NCBI RefSeq assembly: GCF_000576635.1
Contig: NZ_AVFL01000007.1
Location: forward strand, 62,001 to 126,000
From: Skermanella stibiiresistens SB22
GTDB lineage: Bacteria; Pseudomonadota; Alphaproteobacteria; Azospirillales; Azospirillaceae
Direction of reading: 5' to 3'
DNA: 64,000 nucleotides
The translations under genes and the position numbers were made by a program. The notes beneath the pieces were generated by a model. It was given only the letters and a program-made list of their open reading frames with translations, was not told where the DNA came from and did no database searches. Positions 8,267 through 19,069 of the stretch are shown here, piece by piece. Position 1 is the first letter of the stretch, and each line of letters begins with the position of its first letter.

Positions 8267-8494
8267 TTTGCTCGGTCAACTCACCAAGGGCATGGCTCCG
8301 GAAGCCCGCGAAGTCGGCGGCTCCGGGCACGCTGGTTCAGTATAGGATCGAAAGGGTTAGATCAAGCGTGATACCCTCACGAAAGACCATAACCCACGTC
8401 GATCATCTTATGTCTTTGGACATGAGTGATACGTCAAATTGGTTAATGAGTAATGACCCGCCATTGGCTCCGTACCTGCTGGCGTGGGCGGATT

Positions 8495-11047
8495 TCAGGG
8501 TGCGAGCCATGGTTTCCTCGCGCGGTTCGGCGCGCTGAAAGCGAAATCCTCGGACGAGAGGGTCAGGTTCGGGTTGTAGCAGGGATCGTCATCCAGGACG
8601 TTCCCCCAGCGTGACCGCATGTGCGCGACCTCGCGGGCGAACCGTTCCGCCTTTTCCGGGGCCATGTCACTCCCGCGCGAAGCCGATTCCAGGTGGAACA
8701 GCTCGGCATACGGAGTCCAGACGATGTCAAGGCCGGCTTCCCGCAGTTTCAGACACAGGTCGACGTCATTGAAGGCCACCGCTAGATTTTCGGCGTCGAA
8801 ACCGCCGATCCGATCGAAACAGCTGCGCCGCGTCAGCAGACAGGCGGCGGTGACCGCCGACAGGTACTGCGGCACTTGGAGGCGGCAGCAATATCCGGCT
8901 TCCTTGCCCCGAGAACGCTTGTGCGAATGTCCGGCGACACCGCCGATGCCCAATATGATGCCGCCATGCTGCACCGTTCCATCGGCGTAGAGCAGCTTGG
9001 CCCCCACGGCCCCGACATTCGGCCTGACGGCGTGCGACACCATCTCACGCAGCCAACCCCGCTCGATCACCTCGATGTCGTTGTTGACGAAGCCCAGGAT
9101 GTCGCCGCGCGAGTGTCCCGCTCCAAAATTGTTGATCGCTGAGAAATTGAAGGGACCGGCGTAGCGGATGATCCTGACGCGCTTGTCCGGCGCCAGGGAT
9201 TTGAAATAATCGTGCGCCTCCGGTTCGGCGCTTTCGTTGTCGAGGATCAGGATCTCCAGGTTGGCGTAGTCGGTCCGGTGGAGCAATCCATCGACGCAGC
9301 CCCGCAGCAGATCGACCCGGTCCCGTGTCGGGATCAGCAGGGAAACCAAAGGTTCCGGATCGGGCACCGGCCGGACGACCCGGTTGTAATGCCTGTAACC
9401 CGTCGTGATCTCGACCGTCTCCCCGATGCCTCGGAAATGATCGGCCAGCGCGCGGCGGCTCGACTCCACCGCCCCTGTCAGGAAGTCGGTGGAATAGGAC
9501 CCGGAGGTGTGAAAGACGCGCCAATGATAAAGGATGAAGGGGATGTGCCGGATACGCTCGGGTGTCGTCCTGGCGACGACCCGCAAGGCGAGGTCGAAAT
9601 CCTGGCTGCCCTCATAGCCCTCGCGGAACCCGCCGATCTCCTTCAGGAGGGCGGTGCGGTAGACGCCCAGATGGTTGATCGTGTTCATGGCGCAGAACAG
9701 CTCGAAGTTCCAGTCGGGCTTGAAGTGCGGCTCATGTCTTCGGCCAGCCTTGTCGATCTTGTCCTCGTCCGAATAAACGATATCGGCGTTGGGATGGGCG
9801 TTCAACTCGGCGGCGACCATGTACATCGCATGGACCGGTATGACATCGTCATGGTCCATCAGGGCCGTGAACTCCCCGGTGGCGAGGTCGAGCGCGGAGT
9901 TGCTCGCGGCGGAGATATGGCCGTTGGTGGGACGGAAGACGATCCTGACGCGATCGTCCCGTCGCCCATATTCCTCCAGTATCGCCCGGATTTCGGGATC
10001 GTCCGACGCATCATCCGCGATGCACAGTTCCCAGTGCGGATAGATCTGGGCGAACACCGAGTCGATGGCATTCCTCAGGAACTCCGGCCGGCTTCGATAG
10101 GTCGGCATGACGATCGAAATCAGCGGCTGGTATTCCAGCCTTGCGGCATGTTCCGTGATCCGCCGAAGGTCGGCCTCCCCCAGTTCGCCGTATTTGGCGA
10201 GCCAAACTTGATAGTCACGGTGCCGCCGCGTTCCCTCATCGTCGAACACCGCCTCCCAGGCGACTTCGAAGGATCGCGCCGGACCGCCGCCATTGATGAC
10301 CGTCGGCCCTTCGGGAGTGGCCGCGTCGCCTGTCAGGCCCGTGGTTTGACCCGTGGTTTGGCCATTGTGCGGAAGCGGGAGGCCTACGTCATTCGACTCG
10401 GGGCGCCCCATGGGGACGAAGCCGGAAACACGTCTCCACCAGCCCGATCCGATCGATCCGACCGCCCGAAGCGGACGCGTCAGTCTCCAGGATCTGGCGC
10501 TCGTGAATTCCCGCAGCATTACATCATGGACGCGACTCTCTTCGGCGACGCCCCGCTCCAAGGCGGAAATCTCAAAACGCTGCCGTGACACCTGTGCCTT
10601 GAGAATCGTCAAGAGGCGCTCCCTCCCCGCGACGGAGTCGGTCAGGGCCGAGATATGCGCGTCGAGCGACTCGATCCGCTCATCACGCGACCTTATCAGC
10701 GCTTCCAGGGAGGCGATGCGATCCCGCATCCGGTTTTTCCTGAAGCTGGCCGCGAGCAGGCCAGGGATACGGAGGGGGAGCGTCAGCCGCCATGCCAGCG
10801 ATGTGGTGAAGGCCGCCCGGTCGACCTGCCGCTGACGCATCCTCCGCGTCAGCTGGCGGCGGAGACCGGCTAGTTCCTCATCCCCTCGCGCGATCTCCGC
10901 TTGAACGGCGGCGAGCGATTGGTTCAGGGGTGGCAGAAGCGACTGCAGCTCGCACAGTCCGGCGGTCGCCTCCGCGATTCGCGTTTCGCGGTCCGTCGCG
11001 GTCTTTTCCAAGGATTTGACCATGGTCGCGAGTTTGATGGCGTTCAT
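8495..11047 (-). CDS. two-domain family 2 glycosyltransferase with coiled-coil N-terminus
   Basis: 850-residue cytoplasmic glycosyltransferase. Residues 1-75 and 105-180 are predicted coiled coil, each followed by a basic aromatic motif WRLTLPLR (86-93) and WRLTRPLR (187-194), an internal repeat. Two GT2 (GT-A) domains follow: the first starts near residue 311 (PLISIVMPTYRS, with MDHDD and YSDEDK), the second near 566 (PLVSLLIPTRDR, with FVNNDIEV). Such double-GT2 proteins often build or extend repeating polysaccharide units. It lies 228 bp upstream of the motor/exporter operon on the same strand. Confidence 0.88.
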   Translation of the reverse strand: MNAIKLATMVKSLEKTATDRETRIAEATAGLCELQSLLPPLNQSLAAVQAEIARGDEELAGLRRQLTRRMRQRQVDRAAFTTSLAWRLTLPLRIPGLLAASFRKNRMRDRIASLEALIRSRDERIESLDAHISALTDSVAGRERLLTILKAQVSRQRFEISALERGVAEESRVHDVMLREFTSARSWRLTRPLRAVGSIGSGWWRRVSGFVPMGRPESNDVGLPLPHNGQTTGQTTGLTGDAATPEGPTVINGGGPARSFEVAWEAVFDDEGTRRHRDYQVWLAKYGELGEADLRRITEHAARLEYQPLISIVMPTYRSRPEFLRNAIDSVFAQIYPHWELCIADDASDDPEIRAILEEYGRRDDRVRIVFRPTNGHISAASNSALDLATGEFTALMDHDDVIPVHAMYMVAAELNAHPNADIVYSDEDKIDKAGRRHEPHFKPDWNFELFCAMNTINHLGVYRTALLKEIGGFREGYEGSQDFDLALRVVARTTPERIRHIPFILYHWRVFHTSGSYSTDFLTGAVESSRRALADHFRGIGETVEITTGYRHYNRVVRPVPDPEPLVSLLIPTRDRVDLLRGCVDGLLHRTDYANLEILILDNESAEPEAHDYFKSLAPDKRVRIIRYAGPFNFSAINNFGAGHSRGDILGFVNNDIEVIERGWLREMVSHAVRPNVGAVGAKLLYADGTVQHGGIILGIGGVAGHSHKRSRGKEAGYCCRLQVPQYLSAVTAACLLTRRSCFDRIGGFDAENLAVAFNDVDLCLKLREAGLDIVWTPYAELFHLESASRGSDMAPEKAERFAREVAHMRSRWGNVLDDDPCYNPNLTLSSEDFAFSAPNRARKPWLAP

Positions 11048-11538
11048 CGTCGGCTGGAATCCTGAAAACCCGGAGGCGTGGGGGCCGATGTGATTACATG
11101 AAAAGGAAAAATTGCATTAACCGGCCCTGGCCTGAAGCCAAGGCGGCGCCTGGGGAACCAAGTCTCCGCGGCGATGCCGATGCCGCCGTGGATCGGTCAT
11201 CTTTGATGAAGAATCTTCAAAATCGCCGCGGTGACAGGCTAGTGGTGATTTGATCCGCCCGCCGTAAGTTCGTTAATGGGTTGTTAGCAATCATTTTGCT
11301 AGTTCTTAGGGCATATACCATATCGGAGAGCTTTAATCATGCACCTAAAGTAGATTCCATGTATACCATGATATGACTTGAATGCCAGCCTGAATTTTTC
11401 AGGATTTTGAGTATACTCAGGCCGCTACATTTTCAAACTAAGGGCTATATATCCAAGATATTCCACGTTTATTTGCCTGATACTTGGATAGACATCTCAA
11501 TAGACCTCTCATCGGCACATCTCTTTGGATAAAATTTT
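11048..11538. other. 491-bp AT-rich divergent intergenic region
   Basis: No gene found. It separates the minus-strand GT2 from the plus-strand GT4 gene and is clearly richer in A+T than the rest of the window, above all 11210-11538. It contains small inverted repeats: GAAGA-A-TCTTC (11208-11218) and TAGCAA-TCATT-TTGCTA (11285-11301). Divergent promoters for both halves of the polysaccharide locus should lie here, but no well-spaced sigma-70 pair is clear. The composition would suit silencing or regulation by a Ros/MucR-type protein, which is inference. Confidence 0.5.
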
Positions 11539-13566
11539 ATGGGCCCTGAAGCCGATCTTGAAATTCCTGCTAATTTGCATTATCGCGATAATGCCTCGAT
11601 ACTGACGATCGACAGTATTCGTAAAACAATTTGGCTTACCAGGCCAGATGTCCGCGAGGCATGTCATTGGGACGCTTCACGATATGAGTGGTGGCTGATC
11701 CTATCCGGGCCGCGCGAGTATGGCGCCTTGGCCGAATTCGATTGGATGATTCCCAATGACGTCCTCGTGGAGCGGTCAACGGACGCGATCGAGGGTGTGC
11801 GGCCACCACTGACCCGATTCATGCGATTGCTCTGGGCCGCGCGGCCGGATGTCCGGCGAACCTATGATCTCTCGACGCCCGAAGGGCAGCGGAGTTTCGT
11901 CTGGTGGTACTTTTTCCAAGGCGTCGGGGAGCACGGCTTCTCCCGCTTCGTGACCGACGAGCAGAAGCGGCTCCTGAACGAGCCCCATCCCGAGGTGCCG
12001 AATGACACCGTGATGCCGATCACCCGGCTCATGGTGGAAACCTGGACGCGCCGACCGGACATCCAAGGCGTTTTTCCGATCGGCACGCCGGCCGGGCGGG
12101 CCTCGTTCCTGGCTTGGTTCTTCACCAACGGCGTCGCGGAGATGAAACTCCTCGGCTTCATCGACGCCGCCGTGGCGCGTGCCTTGATGCTCCCAGCCGA
12201 GTCGCCGCCGATCCTGGAGTTGGTTCGGGCAGCCCGCTCCCTGGGGGGCGGGCGGTCCTCGCGGCGCATGGGCGCTCCCTTGCGCGGATGGGTCAAGGCC
12301 GTGCTTGGAGAACTGGGCGTCGCTCGCGCCCATGATCGGGAAGCGGCGGCCTTGGCGACTCCGTTGGATGAGGGGATTCATCCGGGTATAGGGCCGCTCC
12401 GACTGCTGGCCGGCACTTCCCCGACGGAGACGCCCATGCCCGCGCCTAAGATTCGCCGAAACCTCGAATTCGGCGTCAACCTGATAGGCTACGCGCGTGG
12501 CCAGTTCGGTATCGGCGAGGATGTCCGCATGGCGGCGCGGGCGATGCGGGCGGCGGGCGTGCCGTGCGCCATCCACAACATCGATCCGGGACCCGAGGTT
12601 TGCCAAGGTGACCGAAGCGCCGACGCTCTGATCACCGCCGATCTGCCATACGCGACCAACCTGTTCTGCTCGACCGGCATGGAGATGGCCCAACAGGCGG
12701 CGCGGCGGGGATCGGCTTTGTTCGACGGGCGGCGAACCATCGGATACTGGCCATGGGAACTGCCGGAATGGCCGGACGACTGGCGTCACGCCTACGATCT
12801 GATCGATGAGGTCTGGGCATCGAGCCGCTACACCTACGACGCCTTCGTCAAGAGCTGCCCGAAGCCCGTCCGCCACATGCCGATGGCCGTCTCGGTCGAT
12901 GAGACCGCCGGGTTGGGCCGGCGCGACTTCGGGCTGGGCGAGGACCGCTTCCTCTTCGTGTTCTCCTTCGACGCGCTGTCCCACCACACGCGCAAGAACC
13001 CCCTCGCGTGCGTACGCGCCTTCAAGCAAGCGTTTCCAAGGGGGGACGAACCGGTCGGCCTGATCGTCAAGGCCATGCGGGCGAGCCACGCGCCCGCGCG
13101 CTGGAGCGCGCTGGAGGAGGAAATCCGGTCGGACGCCCGCGTCACCATCATTTCCCGGACCTTGGACCGGGGCGAACTGCTCGACCTGTACCGGTCGTGC
13201 GACTGCCTCATGTCGCTGCACCGCTCGGAGGGGTTCGGACGGAACATCGCCGAGGCGATGATGCTGGGCAAACCTGTCATCGTGACGGGACACTCCGGGA
13301 ACATGGACTTCACGACGCCGGGAACGGCGGCTCTCGTCGATCACCACCCCTGCCGGGTCGGCAAGGATGAGTATCCCTTCGGGGAAGGCATGTCCTGGGC
13401 GGAGCCGGATGCCGGGCACGCCGCCTGGTGGATGCGGCGCCTGATCTCGGACCAGCGATTGAGCGGGCGCCTCGCGGAGCAAGGCCGGGCGCTGGTCCTG
13501 GCGACATACTCACCGGAGATCGTCGGCGCCGCGTACGCCGCGGCGCTCAAGGAGCGGGTGACATGA
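11539..13566 (+). CDS. GT4 glycosyltransferase with three N-terminal repeats
   Basis: 675-residue protein. The C-terminal half (about 320-675) is a GT-B glycosyltransferase: GVNLIGYARGQFGIGEDVR at its start, the acceptor-side TIGYWPWELPEWP, and the nucleotide-sugar motif SLHRSEGFGRNIAEAMMLGK with the E-x7-E pair. The N-terminal part has three imperfect repeats at about 28-63, 93-134 and 161-206, each with a core resembling RPDVR-x-x-(Y/F)-x-(L/I) then a Trp/Phe-rich WWYFFQGVGE-like end; their role is unknown. No Shine-Dalgarno is evident before ATG 11539. The 5' end lies in the AT-rich tract. Confidence 0.85.
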   Translation: MGPEADLEIPANLHYRDNASILTIDSIRKTIWLTRPDVREACHWDASRYEWWLILSGPREYGALAEFDWMIPNDVLVERSTDAIEGVRPPLTRFMRLLWAARPDVRRTYDLSTPEGQRSFVWWYFFQGVGEHGFSRFVTDEQKRLLNEPHPEVPNDTVMPITRLMVETWTRRPDIQGVFPIGTPAGRASFLAWFFTNGVAEMKLLGFIDAAVARALMLPAESPPILELVRAARSLGGGRSSRRMGAPLRGWVKAVLGELGVARAHDREAAALATPLDEGIHPGIGPLRLLAGTSPTETPMPAPKIRRNLEFGVNLIGYARGQFGIGEDVRMAARAMRAAGVPCAIHNIDPGPEVCQGDRSADALITADLPYATNLFCSTGMEMAQQAARRGSALFDGRRTIGYWPWELPEWPDDWRHAYDLIDEVWASSRYTYDAFVKSCPKPVRHMPMAVSVDETAGLGRRDFGLGEDRFLFVFSFDALSHHTRKNPLACVRAFKQAFPRGDEPVGLIVKAMRASHAPARWSALEEEIRSDARVTIISRTLDRGELLDLYRSCDCLMSLHRSEGFGRNIAEAMMLGKPVIVTGHSGNMDFTTPGTAALVDHHPCRVGKDEYPFGEGMSWAEPDAGHAAWWMRRLISDQRLSGRLAEQGRALVLATYSPEIVGAAYAAALKERVT

Positions 13567-13608
13567 GGGGCAATCGAATGGGCAGAGGGATAAAGGAAAG
13601 GATGTTAC

Positions 13609-15066
13609 ATGTCGCGCGCTGACGCCGTGGACCCAATCACCCCGGTCATCCTGTCGGGAGGCTCGGGAAGCCGGCTATGGCCTATGTCCAGGGCGCTTTA
13701 CCCGAAACAGTTCCTGCCCTTGGCCGGCGAACTGACGATGATCCAGGAGACGGTATCGCGGGTCGCGGGACAGCGCTTCGCGCCGCCCCTGGTCATCTGC
13801 AACGAGGAGCATCGCTTCATCGTGGCCGAACAACTCCGCGCCAAGGCATGCTCCCCGTCCGAAATCATCCTCGAACCGGTTGGTCGCAACACCGCGCCGG
13901 CCGCCTGCGTCGCGGCGCTCAAGCTGGTGGACGCGGGCGGCGACGGGCTGATGCTGATCATGCCGTCCGATCATGTCATCGCCCGGCCGGACAGTTTCCT
14001 GACGGCGGTCGCCAAGGCGGCCAGCGCCGCGGCGGCGGGAGCGCTGGTGACCTTCGGCGTCGCTCCGGCCCAAGCGGAAACCGGTTTCGGATATATCAAG
14101 ATGTCGGCCGGAGATCCCCTCTCCGCTGGCGTCCACCGTGTCGAACGGTTCGTCGAGAAACCCGATCAGGCGACCGCCGACGCCTACGTCGCGGACGGTT
14201 CCTACTTTTGGAACAGCGGTATCTTCCTGTTCAGGGCCTCGGCCTACCTGGATGAGCTGGAACGGTCGCGGCCCGCCATTGTCTCGGCATGCCGCAAGGC
14301 GCTGGCCGGTGCCGAGAGGGACCTGACCTTCTGCCGCCTGCCGACCGCCGCGTTCTCCGCTTCGCCTTCCGACTCGATCGATTACGCGGTGATGGAAACA
14401 ACCGCGCACGCGGTGATCGTGCCGGTCGACATGGGCTGGAACGACGTCGGCGCCTGGTCTGCCCTGTGGGACATCGGCGAGAAGGACGCCGATGGCAATG
14501 TGGCGCAGGGCGATGTCGTCCTGCAGGACGCGCATAATGTCTACGTCCGGTCCGATGACCGTCTGGTCGCCGTCGCGGGTGTGGACGACATCGTGGTGAT
14601 CGCGACCGACGACGCGGTCCTGGTGGTCGACCGCCATCGGACGCAGGACGTGAAACTGGTGGTGGAACGGCTCAAGGCGGAAAGCCGCGACATCCACGCT
14701 CTGCACACGACCGTCCATCGGCCTTGGGGATCCTATCGCGGCGTCGACCGCGGTGACCGGTTCCAAGTCAAACGGATCGTCGTCAAGCCGGGCGAACGCC
14801 TCTCCCTTCAGATGCATCATCATCGAGCCGAGCACTGGATCGTCGTCGAAGGCACGGCGCTCGTGACCTGCGGCGAGCGGAAGTTCCTGCTGCACGAGAA
14901 CCAGTCGACCTTCATTCCGGTCGGCGAGATCCATCGCCTGGAGAATCCGGGGAAAGTGCCGGTGCATCTGATCGAGGTGCAATCGGGCGGCTATCTGGGC
15001 GAGGACGACATCGTCCGGCTGGAGGATGGATACGGCCGGATCATGAATTTTCAACAACAAGCATAG
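13609..15066 (+). CDS. manC: mannose-1-phosphate guanylyltransferase / mannose-6-phosphate isomerase
   Basis: 485-residue bifunctional enzyme producing GDP-mannose from mannose-1-phosphate and GTP, with a second domain that interconverts fructose-6-phosphate and mannose-6-phosphate. N-terminal nucleotidyltransferase signature GGSGSRLWPMSRALYPKQFL at residues 16-35 and sugar-binding FVEKPD near 180. The C-terminal type II PMI cupin shows QMHHHRAEHWIVVEGTA and GEIHRLENPG. Full length for the ManC/AlgA/CpsB family. AGGAAAGG precedes ATG 13609. It supplies the substrate for the adjacent gmd, 12 bases downstream. Confidence 0.93.
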   Translation: MSRADAVDPITPVILSGGSGSRLWPMSRALYPKQFLPLAGELTMIQETVSRVAGQRFAPPLVICNEEHRFIVAEQLRAKACSPSEIILEPVGRNTAPAACVAALKLVDAGGDGLMLIMPSDHVIARPDSFLTAVAKAASAAAAGALVTFGVAPAQAETGFGYIKMSAGDPLSAGVHRVERFVEKPDQATADAYVADGSYFWNSGIFLFRASAYLDELERSRPAIVSACRKALAGAERDLTFCRLPTAAFSASPSDSIDYAVMETTAHAVIVPVDMGWNDVGAWSALWDIGEKDADGNVAQGDVVLQDAHNVYVRSDDRLVAVAGVDDIVVIATDDAVLVVDRHRTQDVKLVVERLKAESRDIHALHTTVHRPWGSYRGVDRGDRFQVKRIVVKPGERLSLQMHHHRAEHWIVVEGTALVTCGERKFLLHENQSTFIPVGEIHRLENPGKVPVHLIEVQSGGYLGEDDIVRLEDGYGRIMNFQQQA

Positions 15067-16119
<1,053 letters not shown>

Positions 16120-16337
16120 GGGCCATTCCACACCGATCCCTGTCGGATTGGAAGTCCGGCGGGGATCCGGGATCGCGGCCGGCTCCACCTTTGAATTCCA
16201 CGCGCCTGAGCGTGTCGGAGGATGGTTTGGATCGTCGGACCGGCATTGCCTGACCTATCCAAATGTAGTAGTACCAATAGTTATTTTCGACCATGGAGCG
16301 GGTGCTCCGCCGGTAGTGGATAGCCGCAAAGAAATAC

Positions 16338-17384
16338 ATGATGAGTCGAGCTCACATCACCATCCCCAGGGCGCTTCGGGATCTCGAGATCCTATCCGCC
16401 CGGATTGGCCGCGATCCCGAGTTGGTCCAGGGAGCCGGTGGCAACACGTCGATCAAGGATGACGGGGTTCTGTGGGTCAAGGCGTCCGGCTTCTGGCTGG
16501 CTCAAGCTGGGGACGCGGATATCTTCATTCCAACCGATCTGCGCGGCATCCGGCGCCGCATCGCGGCCGGAGACGACGACCCGGTCGGCCCCGAACGCCT
16601 CGCCCCGACGGATGCTCGCCGCCCCTCCATCGAAACATCGCTGCATGCCCTTTTGCCGCACCGCGTGGTTCTGCATGTCCATTCCGTCAACGCCGTCGCG
16701 TGGGCTGTCCGAACCGACGCGCCGGATCGGCTGGCTGAGCGGTTGGAAGGGTTGCGCTGGGCGTTCGCCCCCTATGCCCGCCCCGGCCTGCCCCTGACCC
16801 GCGCGGTCGACCGCGCCGTTCACGAAAAGCCGGGCGCCGAGCCCGACGTCATCGTGCTGGGAAACCACGGCATGGTGATCGGCGGTGACGACACGGATCA
16901 GGCTGAGAACCTGCTGGCTGAAGTCGAGCGCCGCCTCGCGGTGATCCCACGCCGGATGGCGCCGGTGCCTTGGGCGGCGCTGGAGGCCATCGCGGCCGGC
17001 ACACCCTGGAGACCGGCCGCGGACGAGGTTGCCCACGCCGTCGGACTGGATCCGGAAGCGCTGGAGATCGCCAGGGGAGGCGTGCTCTATCCGGACCATG
17101 TCGTCTTCCTGGGTTCCGGCGTGCCTTCGGCGCCCGCCGACGCCGACCCCGTCGCGTGGCTCGCCGACCGTGCCGCGGCGGCACCCCCGATCGTGGCCCT
17201 GCCCGCACTTGGGATCCTCCTGCGGTCGGACCTGCCGCCCTCGGGCCAAGCCATGGCGGTCTGCCTTGGCCTGGTGGCTTCACGCATGGCTTCAAGCGCG
17301 CCGATCCGATACCTGCGGCGGGAGGATGAGCATGAACTGCTGGGCTGGGACGCGGAGAAGTTCAGACAACTGATCAATCGATAA
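16338..17384 (+). CDS. class II aldolase/adducin family protein
   Basis: 348-residue protein of the zinc-dependent class II aldolase fold (fuculose-1-phosphate aldolase, ribulose-5-phosphate epimerase, adducin). Seen: GAGGNTSIKD near residue 33 (phosphate/substrate loop), Zn ligands in VVLHVHSVNAVAW near 110 and the third His in VLGNHGMVIGG near 175. A C-terminal extension of about 130 residues beyond the usual 210-230-residue domain has no clear motif. Two ATG codons stand at 16338 and 16341; the 218-bp gap before it holds an AT-rich stretch. It begins the second polysaccharide subcluster and may make or cleave a phosphorylated sugar building block. Confidence 0.82.
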   Translation: MMSRAHITIPRALRDLEILSARIGRDPELVQGAGGNTSIKDDGVLWVKASGFWLAQAGDADIFIPTDLRGIRRRIAAGDDDPVGPERLAPTDARRPSIETSLHALLPHRVVLHVHSVNAVAWAVRTDAPDRLAERLEGLRWAFAPYARPGLPLTRAVDRAVHEKPGAEPDVIVLGNHGMVIGGDDTDQAENLLAEVERRLAVIPRRMAPVPWAALEAIAAGTPWRPAADEVAHAVGLDPEALEIARGGVLYPDHVVFLGSGVPSAPADADPVAWLADRAAAAPPIVALPALGILLRSDLPPSGQAMAVCLGLVASRMASSAPIRYLRREDEHELLGWDAEKFRQLINR

Positions 17385-17407
17385 TCGCGCTCAACTGGGA
17401 ATAAGAT

Positions 17408-19069
17408 ATGCAGATCGTGATTGCGATGTCCGGCTTTGGCGAACGGTTCCGGCGAGCCGGCTATGACGTACCGAAGCCGTTGATCGAGGTCGAGGGCAAA
17501 CCGATCATCGCCCATGTCGTCGATCTTTTCCCCGGCGACAACGACTTCATCTTCATCTGCAACAATGATCATCTCGCCGAACCAGCCTTCAGGATGCGTG
17601 AGATCCTGGAAGGGCTGACCTCCCGCGGGCGCATCGTCGGCATCGCCTCGCACAAGCTCGGTCCGGTCAACGCCGTGCTCCAGGCCGCGGACGCGATCGA
17701 TCCCGCCGCGCCGACCGTCATCAATTACTGCGACTTCACCTGCTACTGGGACTTCGAGGACTTCACCCGCTTCGTCGATGAGACGGAATGCGACGGTGCG
17801 ATCCCGGCGTATACCGGTTTTCACCCGCATATGCTGGGATCGACCAATTACGCCTATGTCCGCGAAGACGGAGGGTGGGTGTTCGATATCCAGGAGAAGA
17901 AACCCTATACGGACGATCCAGGGTCTGAGTACGCGTCCAGCGGGACCTATTACTTCAAGACCGGCGGAATGGCGTTGCATTACTGTCGGGAGACGGTGAA
18001 CCAGGGCATCGATCTGGGGGGCGAATACTATGTCAGTCTGGTCTATAAACCCATGCTTGCCGATCGGCGCCGTATCGCCGTGTATCCGCTCCAGCATTTC
18101 ATGCAGTGGGGCACGCCTCACGACTTGGCGGATTACAATGCCTGGTCACGGCTGTTCCGCCGGTTGAACGGTCCGCGACCCACGGCCCGCCAAACCGGCG
18201 CAATCCTGGTTCCAATGGCTGGACTGGGCTCGCGCTTCGCCCGGAAAGGCTATGCCGAACCCAAGCCGCTGATCCCGGTGTCCGGAGTGCCGATGGCGGT
18301 GCAGGCGACGCGCGATCTGCCGTCGGCCGACCAGACCGTGTTCGTGCTGCGGCGAACCCTGCCCAGCCTGGACCGCATCACGGCGGCGCTGGACCGGGCC
18401 ATTCCCGGCAGCCGGATGATCGAACTGGAAGGCGAGACGGACGGACAGGCCCGCACCTGTTTGCTGGGTCTGGACGGGGTCGATCCCGACGCTCCCCTGA
18501 CGATCGGGGCCTGCGACAATGGGGTGGTGTTCGACGCCGAGGAGTTCGAGCGCCAGATGGCCGACCCCGCCGTCGACTTGATCGTGTGGGGTTACCGGGG
18601 ACATGCCAACGCCGCGCGCAATCCGGCCATGTATGGCTGGATCGACGTGCGGGACGGCGGAATAAGCGGTGTTTCGGTCAAGCGGCCCCTGGCCGACACC
18701 GCGCGCGACCCGGTCATCATCGGCACCTTCACCTTCAAGCGCGCGCGGGACTTCACCGCCGCAGCGGAACGCATGATCGCGCGTGACGGGCGGGTCAACG
18801 GCGAATTCTACGTCGACGCCTGTGTCAACGACGCCATCGCCCTGGGGCTGCGCTGCGTCCTGTTCGAAGTCGACGCCTATCTGTGCTGGGGCACACCCGA
18901 CGAACTGCGCAGCTTCGAATACTGGCAATCCTGCTTCCATAAATGGCCGTCCCACCCTTACCGGCTGGAGCATGACGGGCGGGTGCCCGCATCGGCCGTC
19001 GATGCCCTGGATCGGCGGTTCGCCGCCCAGGCGCCAGTGCGTCCCGGAGTGGTTCCATGCGTAAGCTGA
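17408..19069 (+). CDS. tandem-duplicated sugar-nucleotide nucleotidyltransferase
   Basis: 553-residue protein made of two nucleotidyltransferase (GT-A-like) halves. Half one begins MSGFGERFRRAGYDVPKPLI (residues 7-26), half two MAGLGSRFARKGYAEPKPLI (270-289). Later positions also match: GGEYYVS with GEFYVDA, and QWGTPHDL with CWGTPDEL. Both halves keep the G-x-G-x-R-F loop and the KPLI Lys. The first has YCDFTCYWDF and the second GACDNGVVF at the metal-binding position, so both may be active. Most relatives are single-domain; two activated compounds from one protein, or one regulatory half, are possible. It overlaps gtrA-like by 13 bases. Confidence 0.82.
   Translation: MQIVIAMSGFGERFRRAGYDVPKPLIEVEGKPIIAHVVDLFPGDNDFIFICNNDHLAEPAFRMREILEGLTSRGRIVGIASHKLGPVNAVLQAADAIDPAAPTVINYCDFTCYWDFEDFTRFVDETECDGAIPAYTGFHPHMLGSTNYAYVREDGGWVFDIQEKKPYTDDPGSEYASSGTYYFKTGGMALHYCRETVNQGIDLGGEYYVSLVYKPMLADRRRIAVYPLQHFMQWGTPHDLADYNAWSRLFRRLNGPRPTARQTGAILVPMAGLGSRFARKGYAEPKPLIPVSGVPMAVQATRDLPSADQTVFVLRRTLPSLDRITAALDRAIPGSRMIELEGETDGQARTCLLGLDGVDPDAPLTIGACDNGVVFDAEEFERQMADPAVDLIVWGYRGHANAARNPAMYGWIDVRDGGISGVSVKRPLADTARDPVIIGTFTFKRARDFTAAAERMIARDGRVNGEFYVDACVNDAIALGLRCVLFEVDAYLCWGTPDELRSFEYWQSCFHKWPSHPYRLEHDGRVPASAVDALDRRFAAQAPVRPGVVPCVS

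Noticed and set aside
7347-8330. 327-codon minus-strand frame overlapping the MotA-like gene
   Set aside because: Shifted-frame shadow; the chosen frame has clear membrane helices and family motifs.
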